57,852 bases of DNA. It comes from Acidobacteriota bacterium (GTDB taxonomy: Bacteria > Acidobacteriota > Terriglobia > Terriglobales > Acidobacteriaceae). Below, piece by piece: positions 33,854 through 43,900 of the stretch (position 1 is its first letter; the number at the start of each line of letters is the position of its first letter). The DNA lies in NCBI GenBank assembly GCA_003224905.1, contig QIAA01000161.1:1-57852 (forward strand), given 5' to 3'. A program made the position numbers and the translations under genes. The notes under the pieces are model-generated. The model did not search any database and was not told the origin of the DNA. It saw only the letters and a program-made list of their open reading frames with translations.

Positions 33854-35254
33854 ATGGCTAGGCCGCGCATTGCTATCGTTATCATGGCCGCCGGAAAAGG
33901 CACGCGGCTGAAATCCAAACATCCCAAGGTTCTTCACGAGGTTGGAGGCAAACCCTTGCTGGCATACGTGATCGGCGCGGCCACCCAAGTGGCGGAACCG
34001 AAAGATGTTTTCGCGATCGTCGGCCACGAAGCTGATCGTGTTCGTCAAGCTGTCTCACAAAGCGGGATTAATTTCGTGATGCAAAAACCGCAGAAGGGAA
34101 CGGGGCATGCATTAATGACAGCTCGCGAGGCGCTACAACCTTACGACCACATCATCGTGCTCTCAGGCGATGCGCCCATGATCACCCCGGACACGATCCG
34201 TAAATTACGCGATTTCCATGTGTCACAGGATCCTGCAATGACAATCCTGGCCGCGATGCTTGCCGATCCCACCGGTTATGGCCGGGTACTGCGAAAGGGT
34301 CAAAACGTGCAGCGTGTTGTGGAACAACGATCCGCTACGTCCCAGCAGCTCAAGATCCGCGAGATCAATTCTGGTTTTTATGGTTTCAAAGTAAAGAGTC
34401 TGTTCCGCCACATCGACAAACTCAGCACCAACAACCCGCATGGCGAGTTTTACCTGACTGACATGGCTGAAATCCTGAGCCGGTCAAAAGAGCACGTACT
34501 CTCTGTGAACGTGGACAATCCCGCTGAAATCCTGGGGGCCAATAGCCGCACCGAACTGGTGGAGATTGATCAGCGCATGCGGACGGCCAAGTGTCACGAA
34601 CTCATGGCGGAAGGCGTGACCATCTTTAATCCTTCCAGTTGTGTTATCGACGCAGATGTGCTGGTCGGGTCGGATACCGTCATCGAGCCTTTCGTACAAA
34701 TCCGTGGTAATACTCATATCGGCAGCGATGTTCGAATCGGCTCGTTCAGCGTGATTTCCAATTGCGAGATTGGAGATCAGGTCAACGTCCAGACCGGATG
34801 CGTGCTTGAAGATTCACACATTGGAAACCGAGCCGGGCTCGGTCCTTACAGTCATGTGCGGCCCGGTTGCGAGATTTGCGAAGAAGCGCATGTCGGCAAT
34901 TTCGTCGAGATGAAGAAGACGCGCCTCGGAAGAGCCTCCAAAGCCAACCACCTTACCTACCTCGGCGATAGCGACGTAGGTGAAGAAGTGAATGTCGGCG
35001 CGGGTACGATCACTTGCAACTACGACGGCATACATAAACATAAGACCGTGATCGAGGACGGAGTTTTCATCGGCAGCGATAGTATTCTTGTGGCGCCGAT
35101 CCGCATCGGCAAAGGTGCATATGTGGCCGCTGGCTCATGTCTGACGGATGATGTTCCGCCTGAGTCACTCGCCCTGGGCCGCGCACGGCAGGTTATCAAG
35201 GAGAGTTGGGCAAGACAGAAGCGTGCCGGACGGGCTGCAAAAAAAGCCGAGTAG
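33854..35254 (+). CDS. glmU: Bifunctional GlcNAc-1-P uridyltransferase/GlcN-1-P acetyltransferase
   Basis: A 466-residue enzyme making UDP-GlcNAc for peptidoglycan and LPS. The N-terminal pyrophosphorylase has IVIMAAGKGTRLKSKHPKVLHEVGGKP, QKGTGHAL and LSGDAPMI. The C-terminal left-handed beta-helix shows hexapeptide repeats (IGSDVRIGSFSVI, IGDQVNVQTGC) and the acetyltransferase active-site region KKTRLGRASKANHLTYLGD, GAGTITCNYDG. It is the last gene of the TPR-yvcK-glmU run and converges with a DMT transporter gene 11 bases away. Confidence 0.96.
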   Translation: MARPRIAIVIMAAGKGTRLKSKHPKVLHEVGGKPLLAYVIGAATQVAEPKDVFAIVGHEADRVRQAVSQSGINFVMQKPQKGTGHALMTAREALQPYDHIIVLSGDAPMITPDTIRKLRDFHVSQDPAMTILAAMLADPTGYGRVLRKGQNVQRVVEQRSATSQQLKIREINSGFYGFKVKSLFRHIDKLSTNNPHGEFYLTDMAEILSRSKEHVLSVNVDNPAEILGANSRTELVEIDQRMRTAKCHELMAEGVTIFNPSSCVIDADVLVGSDTVIEPFVQIRGNTHIGSDVRIGSFSVISNCEIGDQVNVQTGCVLEDSHIGNRAGLGPYSHVRPGCEICEEAHVGNFVEMKKTRLGRASKANHLTYLGDSDVGEEVNVGAGTITCNYDGIHKHKTVIEDGVFIGSDSILVAPIRIGKGAYVAAGSCLTDDVPPESLALGRARQVIKESWARQKRAGRAAKKAE

Positions 35255-35265
35255 CGATCCTGCGC

Positions 35266-36219
35266 TCAGTTGTCGCCACATCGTTTTCCTTTTTCGCTCC
35301 GTCTGACCAGGAAGATAGCGCCCAAAATTGCTGCTGTGGAACTCAACAATCGCCAGCTAAGAGGCTCGCCTGCCAATCCCCAACCAAGGAGCACGGCAAC
35401 AATCGGATTCGCAAACGTATGCGTCGCTACCAGCGTTGGCGGGCAATGTTCCAGAAGCCAGATGTATGCCGTAAAGGCCACGATAGAGCCGAAAACAATG
35501 AGGTAACCGAGTCCCAGCGCTGAACGCATCGACACGGCGCTCCAATGCAGTTCTCCGAATTCACCCGTAAGAGCCGCGGTCGTCAACAGCATTACTGCGC
35601 CGCAGACTAACGGGACAGCAGCTCGGCCCACCGCATCCGCCGGCAGCTTGAGCTTCGGAGATACAACGACCCCGGCGGCCCAGGAAAAGGCCCCCAGCAA
35701 CACCGCTGCAATCCCTATTCCACTACTGTGTTGCAAGCTGGCGCCGGGGGCACACAAAATGCCAACGCCTGCGAGACCGACGAGAAGTCCGGTTGCATTT
35801 CGCCAGTTGATGTTTTCCTGACCCATAAAAGAGCCGAGCAACAAGATCCATAGCGGCTCAGTCGCAACCAGCAACGCTGCCAACCCAGAGTCTAAATACT
35901 GTTCCGCCCAGTGCAGCGTGCCGTGGCCAACGAAAAAGAACAGCGCTCCTACGACGATCCCCGAAAACCAATGCTGGAGCGTAGGACGAAATCCGCGTAG
36001 TAGGGCCACACCGAGCAGTACCAGGCCTGCGATGGACTGTCTTATCCCGACCGTGATGAACGGGGGAATCGTCTCGACTGCGTAACGAATCGCGAGATAA
36101 GTTGAGCCCCAGATCACGTAAATCGCGATGAATGACAAAGCCATCAGCACTCGCGAAGGCACAGTTCTTGTCTTTGCAATTGCGGCAACGTTCATTTCCA
36201 GTGTAGCCATAACTTGCAA
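35266..36219 (-). CDS. DMT-superfamily (EamA) exporter, YedA-like
   Basis: A 317-residue inner-membrane protein with ten predicted TM helices in two EamA repeats. It opens IAIYVIWGSTYLAIRYAVETIPPF, the DMT/RhaT-type signature, and includes VGHGTLHWAEQYLDSGLAALLVATEPLW and the second-repeat end P(I)VAVLLGWGLAGEP. Exported solutes of such proteins include amino acids and drugs; the substrate is unknown. It is divergent from a CGNR regulator with two direct repeats in the shared 74-base gap, so it is probably that regulator's target. Confidence 0.87.
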   Translation of the reverse strand: MQVMATLEMNVAAIAKTRTVPSRVLMALSFIAIYVIWGSTYLAIRYAVETIPPFITVGIRQSIAGLVLLGVALLRGFRPTLQHWFSGIVVGALFFFVGHGTLHWAEQYLDSGLAALLVATEPLWILLLGSFMGQENINWRNATGLLVGLAGVGILCAPGASLQHSSGIGIAAVLLGAFSWAAGVVVSPKLKLPADAVGRAAVPLVCGAVMLLTTAALTGEFGELHWSAVSMRSALGLGYLIVFGSIVAFTAYIWLLEHCPPTLVATHTFANPIVAVLLGWGLAGEPLSWRLLSSTAAILGAIFLVRRSEKGKRCGDN

Positions 36220-36228
36220 TCCTTACGT

Positions 36229-36289
36229 TTGATGGTTATACTTTAAATGTCCGTCAACTAACCTGTCAATACCGTTATTGATGGTTATA
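36229..36289. promoter_or_regulatory. Direct repeats in the DMT/CGNR divergent promoter region
   Basis: TTGATGGTTATA occurs at 36229-36240 and again at 36278-36289, 49 bases (about five helical turns) apart. They flank the centre of the divergent gap and are good candidates for cooperative binding by the CGNR protein. Confidence 0.55.
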
Positions 36290-36293
36290 AATA

Positions 36294-36941
36294 ATGGGTG
36301 TCTCTATGCAGTTTCAAATCTTAGCCGGTGAGCCTTGTCTGGACTTTGTGAATACGCTCGACAACCGCGCTACACCTGGACACGAAACTGAGTTGCTGGA
36401 GAACTATTCTGCGTTAACCGAATGGGCAGCTCAGGCTGGCCTTATCTCAGTTCGGCAGCGGCGCGCGCTATTAGGTCTCGCAAACTCGCATCCTGAGCAG
36501 GCGCAGCTGGTTTTACGCTCGGCCATCAAGTTGCGTGAGTGCCTCTATCGTGCTTTCCTGCGGATCGTGAGCGATCAATCACCTGCGCCAGCGGATCTCG
36601 CGCTACTTGGAGCTTATGTCGCCAGTTCCTATTCTCATCTGCGCGTGCTTCCCGCTGATGGCATCTTTCGTTTGGACTGGAGCGCGCCTGCCCAACGCCT
36701 GGATTCCGTACTCTGGCCGGTAGTGAAGTCAGCGGGCGAACTGCTTACCTCGGAGGATCTGGAGCGGGTTCGACAATGCGATGTCAATACTTGTCGCTGG
36801 TTTTTCGTGGACCGAAGCAAAAATCACAGCCGGCGCTGGTGCGACATGAAAGTCTGCGGCAATCGCGTCAAGGCGCGAAAGTTTTATGGACGCAGCCGCA
36901 AGCAGGCAAGCAGCCGGGGGCAGTCAAGGAGCGAAGCTTGA
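36294..36941 (+). CDS. CGNR zinc-finger transcription regulator (ABATE domain)
   Basis: A 215-residue protein. The N-terminal ABATE-like domain opens GEPCLDFVNTLDNR and would sense a stress or ligand. The C-terminal CGNR zinc finger reads CDVNTCRWFFVDRSKNHSRRWCDMKVCGNR, with four cysteines for zinc and the CGNR motif. A basic tail follows. It starts at ATG 36294, or at ATG 36306. The gene is divergent from the DMT exporter, with paired TTGATGGTTATA sites between, so it likely controls that exporter. It converges with the secreted protein at 36955. Confidence 0.85.
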   Translation: MGVSMQFQILAGEPCLDFVNTLDNRATPGHETELLENYSALTEWAAQAGLISVRQRRALLGLANSHPEQAQLVLRSAIKLRECLYRAFLRIVSDQSPAPADLALLGAYVASSYSHLRVLPADGIFRLDWSAPAQRLDSVLWPVVKSAGELLTSEDLERVRQCDVNTCRWFFVDRSKNHSRRWCDMKVCGNRVKARKFYGRSRKQASSRGQSRSEA

Positions 36942-36954
36942 GCCACACTCAGGG

Positions 36955-37890
36955 TCAGCGTGAAACGGCGGCGAATAAATCCGAGTGCAGAAGGGACTGA
37001 AACTGCTTATCATCACTCTTGAAATGCATTTGCAGATTCGAACTGTCGGAATTTACCGTGACACCCTCGAGCGCCACCTTCTCAATCGGAGTTGCCGTCA
37101 TCTTCTTATAGAGCATGCCAGCCTTCAGGAGGGAGGACAGCGTACCAGCCGTGACCGAGTCTGACGTGACGACATCCAGATCGAAGTTCACCCCGTTGGC
37201 AAAATTCATTGTGTAGCGGGATCCCAGAATTCGTTTCTTCACGGTTTCATAATCGGCCAGCCTAGAAGCGTCGCCTAAGGCCGAGCGCAACATATTCTGC
37301 GTGCCTTGTTGATCGAGCACGCTCCACACCATGCCAGAATCCACCGATCCCACCATGTCCACCATCTGACTGTTACTGTCCAACGCCGAGGCGTAGCCAT
37401 CGCGCGCGTCCAGTGCGCCTTTCAAGGCGGCCAGATCTCCGAAGACCAGCGCGTCTTCATTGAGCAGCGCCATCTGCATTCCGCCAGACATTGGATAGGT
37501 ATTTACGTCGCGGTACTTCAGCGGCCGTATCTTGTTCAGGCGCATTTTCTTGAGTACCGTGCCGGTAGGGAATTGTCCCTGGGCAATGCCAACCACCTTG
37601 ACCCCCTGCTTTCCCGCGCGATATGAAGCGAAAGTCAACTGCTCCACATCTTTCTCCGGATCGATCCCCACGCCCTTCAGCGCGCCCTCGAATTCTTTTA
37701 GCGTCGGAGGTAAAACCTGTTCCTTGAGCGCTTGTGCTGCCTGCGAATTCTTCAACGCACGGTAATCAACGGAAATTATCTGCTGGATGTCGGACGGGAT
37801 CACTGTTCGAGCAGATGAACCCAACGGCATGCCCGATGCGGCAAGGCTGAACCAGACGAGAATACAAAACACGGTTAAATATCGATTCAT
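36955..37890 (-). CDS. Secreted acidobacterial protein of unknown function
   Basis: Start at ATG 37890 (311 residues), where a signal peptide begins (YLTVFCILVWFSLAASGMPLG). The longer frame adds 39 residues without signal-like character. The mature protein opens ARTVIPSDIQQIISVDYRALKNS.AAQALKEQVLPP and contains the pairs DPEKDVEQLTFASYR and ALVFGDLAALKGALDARDG. These resemble DUF3352-like exported proteins that sense or score protein solubility, but I cannot name the family. Monocistronic by appearance. Confidence 0.65.
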   Translation of the reverse strand: MNRYLTVFCILVWFSLAASGMPLGSSARTVIPSDIQQIISVDYRALKNSQAAQALKEQVLPPTLKEFEGALKGVGIDPEKDVEQLTFASYRAGKQGVKVVGIAQGQFPTGTVLKKMRLNKIRPLKYRDVNTYPMSGGMQMALLNEDALVFGDLAALKGALDARDGYASALDSNSQMVDMVGSVDSGMVWSVLDQQGTQNMLRSALGDASRLADYETVKKRILGSRYTMNFANGVNFDLDVVTSDSVTAGTLSSLLKAGMLYKKMTATPIEKVALEGVTVNSDSSNLQMHFKSDDKQFQSLLHSDLFAAVSR

Positions 37891-38028
37891 AACTGCCTCA
37901 GGTGTATGTAGTTGGATGCAGAACGCCAACCGCCAGTCAACTTGCGTTCGTTTATTGTATGCGAGCCGCGTTGGGACCGTAATAGTGGCGAAGGTACAAG
38001 CCCCCAAGGTCTGTGGGTTGAAAACGCA

Positions 38029-39501
38029 TCACTTCTGAAGCGCCGCGGCCTTCTGGCGGACTTCCCCGGCAAACACGGTATCTTTCAGAGACTCCAAATT
38101 GATCTCGACGTTCGCCAGCGCGCCAACGATCGCAGCACGCGCCAGTGCAAGGGCAGTGGTCAGATCCGACTTCATGTTCGGATTTGTAATCGGCTTTAGT
38201 TTCTCTGTGATCTCAGCCACCTCGTGTGCCCGCTGTGCCACGTTTAAAGGAACACTTGTGGCCTGCTTCAACGCTGCATCGATGAGGCCATCGGCATTCG
38301 CCGATTCTTTGGCCTGCTTATAAGCCTTCATCACGGAGTTGTAGGACTCGGCATCGGCATCAATGGCGGCCTTCAATTCTTCTCGCAGCGTGGCGAGCCG
38401 GGCGATGGCCGCGCTTAGTTCGCGTTCATACTGCAGATAAGCCTTCTTGCCGCGCGACATCGAGGCTACCATTGTCGCCAACGCGGCTGCCATGGCTGTA
38501 CTAGCCGCGGCGGCGCTTCCACCGCCGGGCGTAGCAGTTGGGGCTGCCAATTGCTCCACGAATGGTTCGACTCCCGCCCTGAACCCTCCGATTGCCATCT
38601 TGCCGCCCATTACGGCGCTCAGCCGGTTTTCTAAAATCAGAGACGAATCGAAGTTCTCTACCTGCAGAAACCACTCTGCTGCTTGCTCCAGCGCTTTCTT
38701 GGGAATCAACCCGACGATCTCACTGGAAACCGGCATCACCCCAAAGCGCGCCGCCTCTCGCTTCACGAACTCGAAAACCCGATGAACGGGAGTCTGCTCA
38801 AAGTCCGTCAGGTTCATAGAAACTTGAGCCAGTCCACGAACCAGAAATCCCGCACCCTTTACAAATCGCAGTCCACCAGTGGAAAAGCGCACCGCTTTGG
38901 CAATTTTCTTTGCGATCTCAACATCAGGAGTATTCAGAAAGACGTTGTACGCGATCAGAAATTTGCGCGCCCCTACTACCGTAGCTCCAGCAGTCGGATG
39001 AACGCGCGGCTCTCCAAAATCCGGACGCCGTGCCGGATTAGTGGCAATCTCATCCCGAATTCCTTCAAACTGTCCGCGGCGGATATTTTCCAGATTCTGG
39101 CGTTCCGGCATAGTTGCAGCGGCTTCGTACAGGTACACGGGAATCTGGTATCGCTTCCAGATCTGTTCTCCCGCGTGGCGGGCCATGGCGACGCAATCTT
39201 CGATGCTGACGCCCTCAATCGGAATGAACGGCACCACATCCGCCGCGCCCATCCTCGGGTGCGCTCCCCGGTGCTGGTTGAGATCAATGAGTTCTGCCGC
39301 TCGTCCCACGCCTCGGATCGCCGCTTCCTGAATAGCTTCCCGCCCTCCCACAATAGTGATCACGCAGCGGTTGTGGTCGGCGTCCATCTCGCGATCCAGC
39401 AGGTAAACGCCATCCATTTTCATGGCCGCGACGATCGCGTCTACTTTGACCTTATCGCGGCCTTCAGAAAAATTGGGGACACACTCGACCAGCGTTGACA
39501 T
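38029..39501 (-). CDS. ftcD: Fused glutamate formimidoyltransferase/formimidoyl-THF cyclodeaminase
   Basis: Start at ATG 39501 (490 residues), giving the family opening STLVECVPNFSEGRD. Residues up to about 300 are the formimidoyltransferase domains (HRGAHPRMGAADVVPFIPI, then PDFGEPRVHPTAGATVVGARKFLIAYNVFL). Residues from about 315 are the helical cyclodeaminase domain (APTATPGGGSAAAASTAMAAALA.MV). It links histidine breakdown to the one-carbon pool by passing the formimino group from formiminoglutamate to tetrahydrofolate, then releasing ammonia. No hut gene is adjacent. Confidence 0.93.
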   Translation of the reverse strand: MSTLVECVPNFSEGRDKVKVDAIVAAMKMDGVYLLDREMDADHNRCVITIVGGREAIQEAAIRGVGRAAELIDLNQHRGAHPRMGAADVVPFIPIEGVSIEDCVAMARHAGEQIWKRYQIPVYLYEAAATMPERQNLENIRRGQFEGIRDEIATNPARRPDFGEPRVHPTAGATVVGARKFLIAYNVFLNTPDVEIAKKIAKAVRFSTGGLRFVKGAGFLVRGLAQVSMNLTDFEQTPVHRVFEFVKREAARFGVMPVSSEIVGLIPKKALEQAAEWFLQVENFDSSLILENRLSAVMGGKMAIGGFRAGVEPFVEQLAAPTATPGGGSAAAASTAMAAALATMVASMSRGKKAYLQYERELSAAIARLATLREELKAAIDADAESYNSVMKAYKQAKESANADGLIDAALKQATSVPLNVAQRAHEVAEITEKLKPITNPNMKSDLTTALALARAAIVGALANVEINLESLKDTVFAGEVRQKAAALQK

Positions 39502-39573
39502 AAGGCAGAAGGATATCTTGCGCAAGATGGCGCCGCAACTCACGCATTACATGAGCAACCGAGATCTCCCGAG

Positions 39574-40839
39574 CTACCGGTCTGGTGCGACTTGCGCTAA
39601 CTGATTGGCTTTCTTCTGTTCGGTGGAGGCCCGATCTGGCCGACCGGTGAGACCATAAATTTCAGCCATCAGACGATGTGGTGCCGCCTCCTGGGGTCGA
39701 AGGTTCGCCGCTTCTTCCAGACAATGAAGCGACTCCGGGTAGTGGCGAGCCTGCTTGTGTTTCATCGCGACTGCGACAGTGGAAGTGTAAAGAAGGTCCA
39801 CCGTACTGGAATCTTGTGGGTTGAGCTGATGAGCATGCCTGAGCGCCTGATACGCTGCATTCTCATCGCCTAGCTTCAGTGATACCGCTCCATACAGAGC
39901 TTGCAACTGAAACAAGTCTGGCCACCTGTTGATGGCATCGGCCAGAGGCGCGCGCACCTCCTGAAACCGGTTCAGCTGGTAATAAGCGAGCGCCAGGTTG
40001 TATTGCATCTGCGGCGATTGTGGTGCCAGTTCCGCAGCCCGCCGCAACGGCTTCAGGGCCGCTTCCAGTTCGCCATGCTGGCCATAAATTGTGCCTAGCT
40101 CAGTCAATTTCTCTGCGTTGTCGGGATCGTATAGTTGTTCGCAGACGCGGCGAGCTTCCTCTTTTTGGCCCTGATCCAGCTTCTGTCCACATTCAACTCT
40201 GAGCCGGCTCTCTTTGTCGTCGCGCTGCCGCAGTTCGTCCGACAGGGCTAAAGCTTTCTTGGCTTCGTCTTCGCGTCCCTGTGCCCGATACACGGATCCG
40301 AGCTGATAGGGGATGCGGGCATCGCGGGGATTGATTTGTGCCGCTTCCTTCAACCACTTCTCCGCAGCCGCTAGATCTTTCTTTTTTAGATATGCGAACC
40401 CAAGATAGTAAGCGGTGTCAGGAAATGGCGGCTTGGCAGCTGCTTGAGTCAAATTTCCAATTGCACCGTCAAAGTTGCGATCCCCAAGGTCCAACCGGCC
40501 GAGGTAATACAAGATGTTGGGATGATCTCCCACTTCCTGGCGGACAGCTTCAAACTCCCGCCGCGCTTCATCGGACTTGTGCAGCTCGAAAAGCGCTACG
40601 GCTAGCGGAAACCGTGCGCGCAGAACCAGCTTCTCGTCGAGTTGCAGTGCGGCTCGAAACTCGTCAACCGCGGCGTCGTAACGGTCCTGCTTCAGAGCGT
40701 CGTAGCCTTTGCCCAGGTGTGTCTCGGGGCTGTCCTTTGCGGCTGAAGTTGCATTTTCCTGGGCCACCGCGTGGAAAACAAGAAGTGCCGGGATGGCCAG
40801 TATGATTGCGAGGAGCCGTGAGACGAAATCAGTGCCCAT
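39574..40839 (-). CDS. Secreted TPR protein
   Basis: Start at ATG 40839 (421 residues), followed by a signal peptide (RLLAIILAIPALLVFHAVAQ). The rest is a string of TPRs: YDALKQDRYDAAVDEFRAALQLD, then LFELHKSDEARREFEAV, then LAAAEKWLKEAAQINPRDARIPYQLG and others, about nine repeats. It is divergent from the CRTAC1-redoxin-TPR gene across 65 bases, and its repeats resemble that protein's C-terminal TPRs. The two may belong to one outer-surface system. Function unknown. Confidence 0.75.
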   Translation of the reverse strand: MGTDFVSRLLAIILAIPALLVFHAVAQENATSAAKDSPETHLGKGYDALKQDRYDAAVDEFRAALQLDEKLVLRARFPLAVALFELHKSDEARREFEAVRQEVGDHPNILYYLGRLDLGDRNFDGAIGNLTQAAAKPPFPDTAYYLGFAYLKKKDLAAAEKWLKEAAQINPRDARIPYQLGSVYRAQGREDEAKKALALSDELRQRDDKESRLRVECGQKLDQGQKEEARRVCEQLYDPDNAEKLTELGTIYGQHGELEAALKPLRRAAELAPQSPQMQYNLALAYYQLNRFQEVRAPLADAINRWPDLFQLQALYGAVSLKLGDENAAYQALRHAHQLNPQDSSTVDLLYTSTVAVAMKHKQARHYPESLHCLEEAANLRPQEAAPHRLMAEIYGLTGRPDRASTEQKKANQLAQVAPDR

Positions 40840-40904
40840 GGAGAGCTGAAGGTGAGGTTCTCGCTGTTCTGAGATCATTATAGATCGCCGGTTTTAACCC
40901 GGCA

Positions 40905-43900
40905 TTGGGAGTCAGCAAACTGGGTCGGGGAAACAAACCACGCTCGTCGCCTCATAGTGTTCGCGATTTCACGCGGCGTAACTTTCTCATTCATTGCTGC
41001 CACAGTGTTTCAGGCGCATTGTTTCTGCCGCGCTTAGGAACGTTCGCTCTCCCAGGCGATCCACCAGAAGAGATTGCCCCCGAGTTCCACCTGCACCCTC
41101 GCTATCGAGCGCAGAGTCCGCTCGAAACTTTACTGGGCAAAGTGGCAGCAGGTCACGATGATTTCACCACCGAAAAATATGCCGATCAGATTGCAGCGAT
41201 TCTCGCGCAATGGACTAGGGGATTGCTGCGATCACCGCAGAACCTGCAGGCGATCGAGAAAGTTCTCAGGCCGGATTTCTCGGGGCCATCCCTCCGTCCG
41301 ATAGATGTCCGGCCACCACGCCCGGGGCCACAGATCGAGGTCATCCAGCGTACTTTTGGCCAGGAGACATCGCTTGACGGACCTGGTTTTCTTCGCGATC
41401 TTCGAGCTGAAATTAGTCGCTTTTCGAAACTGTTAACCGCTGAATTCCAGGTGATAAGCATCGAACCGCTCGACTCAGCTCGCGTCCGTACTCGCGTGCG
41501 CTACGACTTGGTCGGCCCATCAAAAGACTCTTACCGCGAGCAACGCGTCGGCGAGTGGGAACTCGAATGGGATATTTCCCGTTCCGAGCAGTTTCTGCTC
41601 AAGAAGTGGCGGCTGCTGGGCGAGACACAAGGCCGCGCCGCAAATCCTGTTTTCGCTGACATTACTGCCCAGGCACTCGGCAGCAACCACTCGTACTCCT
41701 CGCAACTTCTCCACGGCGCTGACTACTGGCGCACCGTTCTTGATGGTGCCTGCGGTATCGACATCTACGGTCACAATGGCGTTTCGGTCGGTGACATCGA
41801 TGATGATGGATTCGATGATCTTTACGTTTGCCAGCCCGCTGGTCTCCCCAATCGCCTGTATCGCAATCGCGGAGACGGAACATTTGAGGACATTACTGAC
41901 GCATCCGGCCTCGGAATTCTCGACAACACCGCATGCGCGCTGTTCGTTGACATCGACAACGACGGTCTCCAGGACTTGATCGTTGTACGTACCAATGGAC
42001 CTGTGCTGTTTCTAAATCAGGGCGGAGGCAAGTTCCGTCAGAAGTCAGATGCGTTTCGGTTCAGCAATCCGCCGCAGGGAACCTTCACCGGCGCCTCCGT
42101 CGCCGATTATGACCGCGATGGCTGGCTCGACATTTATTTCTGTCTCTACCTTTATTACCAGGGTACGGATCAGTACAAATATCCGTCGCCTTACTACGAC
42201 GCGCAGAACGGACCGCCTAATTTCCTGTTGCGCAACAACCGGGACGGAACTTTCCGGGATGTGACCTCCGAGTCTGGCTTGAACCAGAACAACACTCGCT
42301 ACAGCTTCTGTTGCGGGTGGAATGATTACAACCGCGACGGCTGGTCTGACCTTTACGTAGTGAACGACTTTGGCCGCAATAATCTCTATCGGAACAATGG
42401 AGACGGAACGTTTACTGATGTTGCTGAGCAGGCCGGAGTGGAAGATATCGGCGCGGGCATGAGTGTCTGCTGGTGCGATTACAACGACGATGGTGCCGAA
42501 GATCTATATGTCGCCAACATGTGGACGGCTGCCGGTATGCGCATCTCAGAAGAGGGGATTTTTCAGAAAGATGCGCCGGAAAATGTGCGGGCGCTGTATC
42601 GCAAGCACGCCATGGGCAACTCTCTGCTTCGTAACAAGCGCGACGGAACGTTTCAGGATACCAGCGCTGCCGCGGGCGTCGCGATGGGCCGGTGGTCATG
42701 GTCGAGCGACGCTTGGGATTTCGACCATGACGGTTTTCCCGATCTCTACATCGCCAACGGTATGGTCTCTGGTCCTTCGCGCGAGGATCTGAACAGCTTC
42801 TTCTGGCGCCAAGTGGTTGCGAATTCTCCTGCTGAAGCCAAACCCGCGCACAAGTACGAAGAGGGCTGGAACGCGCTTAACGAAGTCCTTCGCGCCGACG
42901 GAACCTGGAGCGGCTTCGAGCGCAATGTTTTTTACATAAATAATAGAGATGGGACGTTCTCGGACGTTTCCGGTGTAGTGGGCCTGGACTTTCCCGAAGA
43001 TGGCAGGGCGTTTGCGCTTGCTGATTTCGATCACGATGGGCGCCTGGAAGTGTTTCTGAAGAACCGCAACGCTCCGCAGTTGCGCGTGCTTAAGAATGTG
43101 GTCAAAGACCTTGCACCCTCAATTGCCTTTCGTCTTTACGGCACTGAGAGTAATCGGGATGCGATTGGGGCGGTTGTAACCGTCGACACAGAGTCAGTCC
43201 GACAGACTCGCACTCTGCAGGCGGGATCAGGATTCTTGTCGCAACATAGCAAGGAAATATTCTTCGGATTGGGAGACGTCAGAGGTTCCGTGCAGGCGAC
43301 TATTCGTTGGCCGAGTGGATTGGTGCAGGAATTTCGCGATCTCCCGCTCAATCATAGGATCAGTGTGGAAGAAGGGAAGCAGCCTTCGCAGGTACAAAGC
43401 TTCAAAGCGCCTCCTCAGCGGCTTGAGGCTTTGTCTCTGTCGGGGAGAGCGCTTAAAACCGCGCCTGCCTCGGAGTCTAGCGAGGCATCACGATCCGAGC
43501 TACTTCCGACCAAGGCGGGGACTTGGCTTCTCGTGCCTGTCGCCGCACCGGATTTTTCGCTCCCTGACTTCAGTGGCCAGGTTCACAGGTTAGCGATTCT
43601 TCGTGGAAAGCCGGTGCTGCTATCTTTCTGGGCTCTACAGTCCGCCGCCTGTGAGCAGGACTTGCATACTTTCAGCCAGTTCCACGCAACTTGGAGAGCA
43701 CGGGGCCTACAACTGATAACTATCAACGGAGATGATTCCGCAAACGCTCAACAACTTCAAACAATGGCACGAGAGCGCCGACTTTCATTTCCAATCCTTC
43801 TCAGTTCCGATGATGTGCTCGCAATCTACAACATTCTCTATCGCTACCTCTTCGACCGACACCGCGACCTCGACCTTCCAACCTCCTTTCTGATCGACGA

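Noticed and set aside
38683..39498. 271-codon frame antisense to ftcD
   Set aside because: Shadow; the sense frame encodes a complete formiminotransferase-cyclodeaminase.
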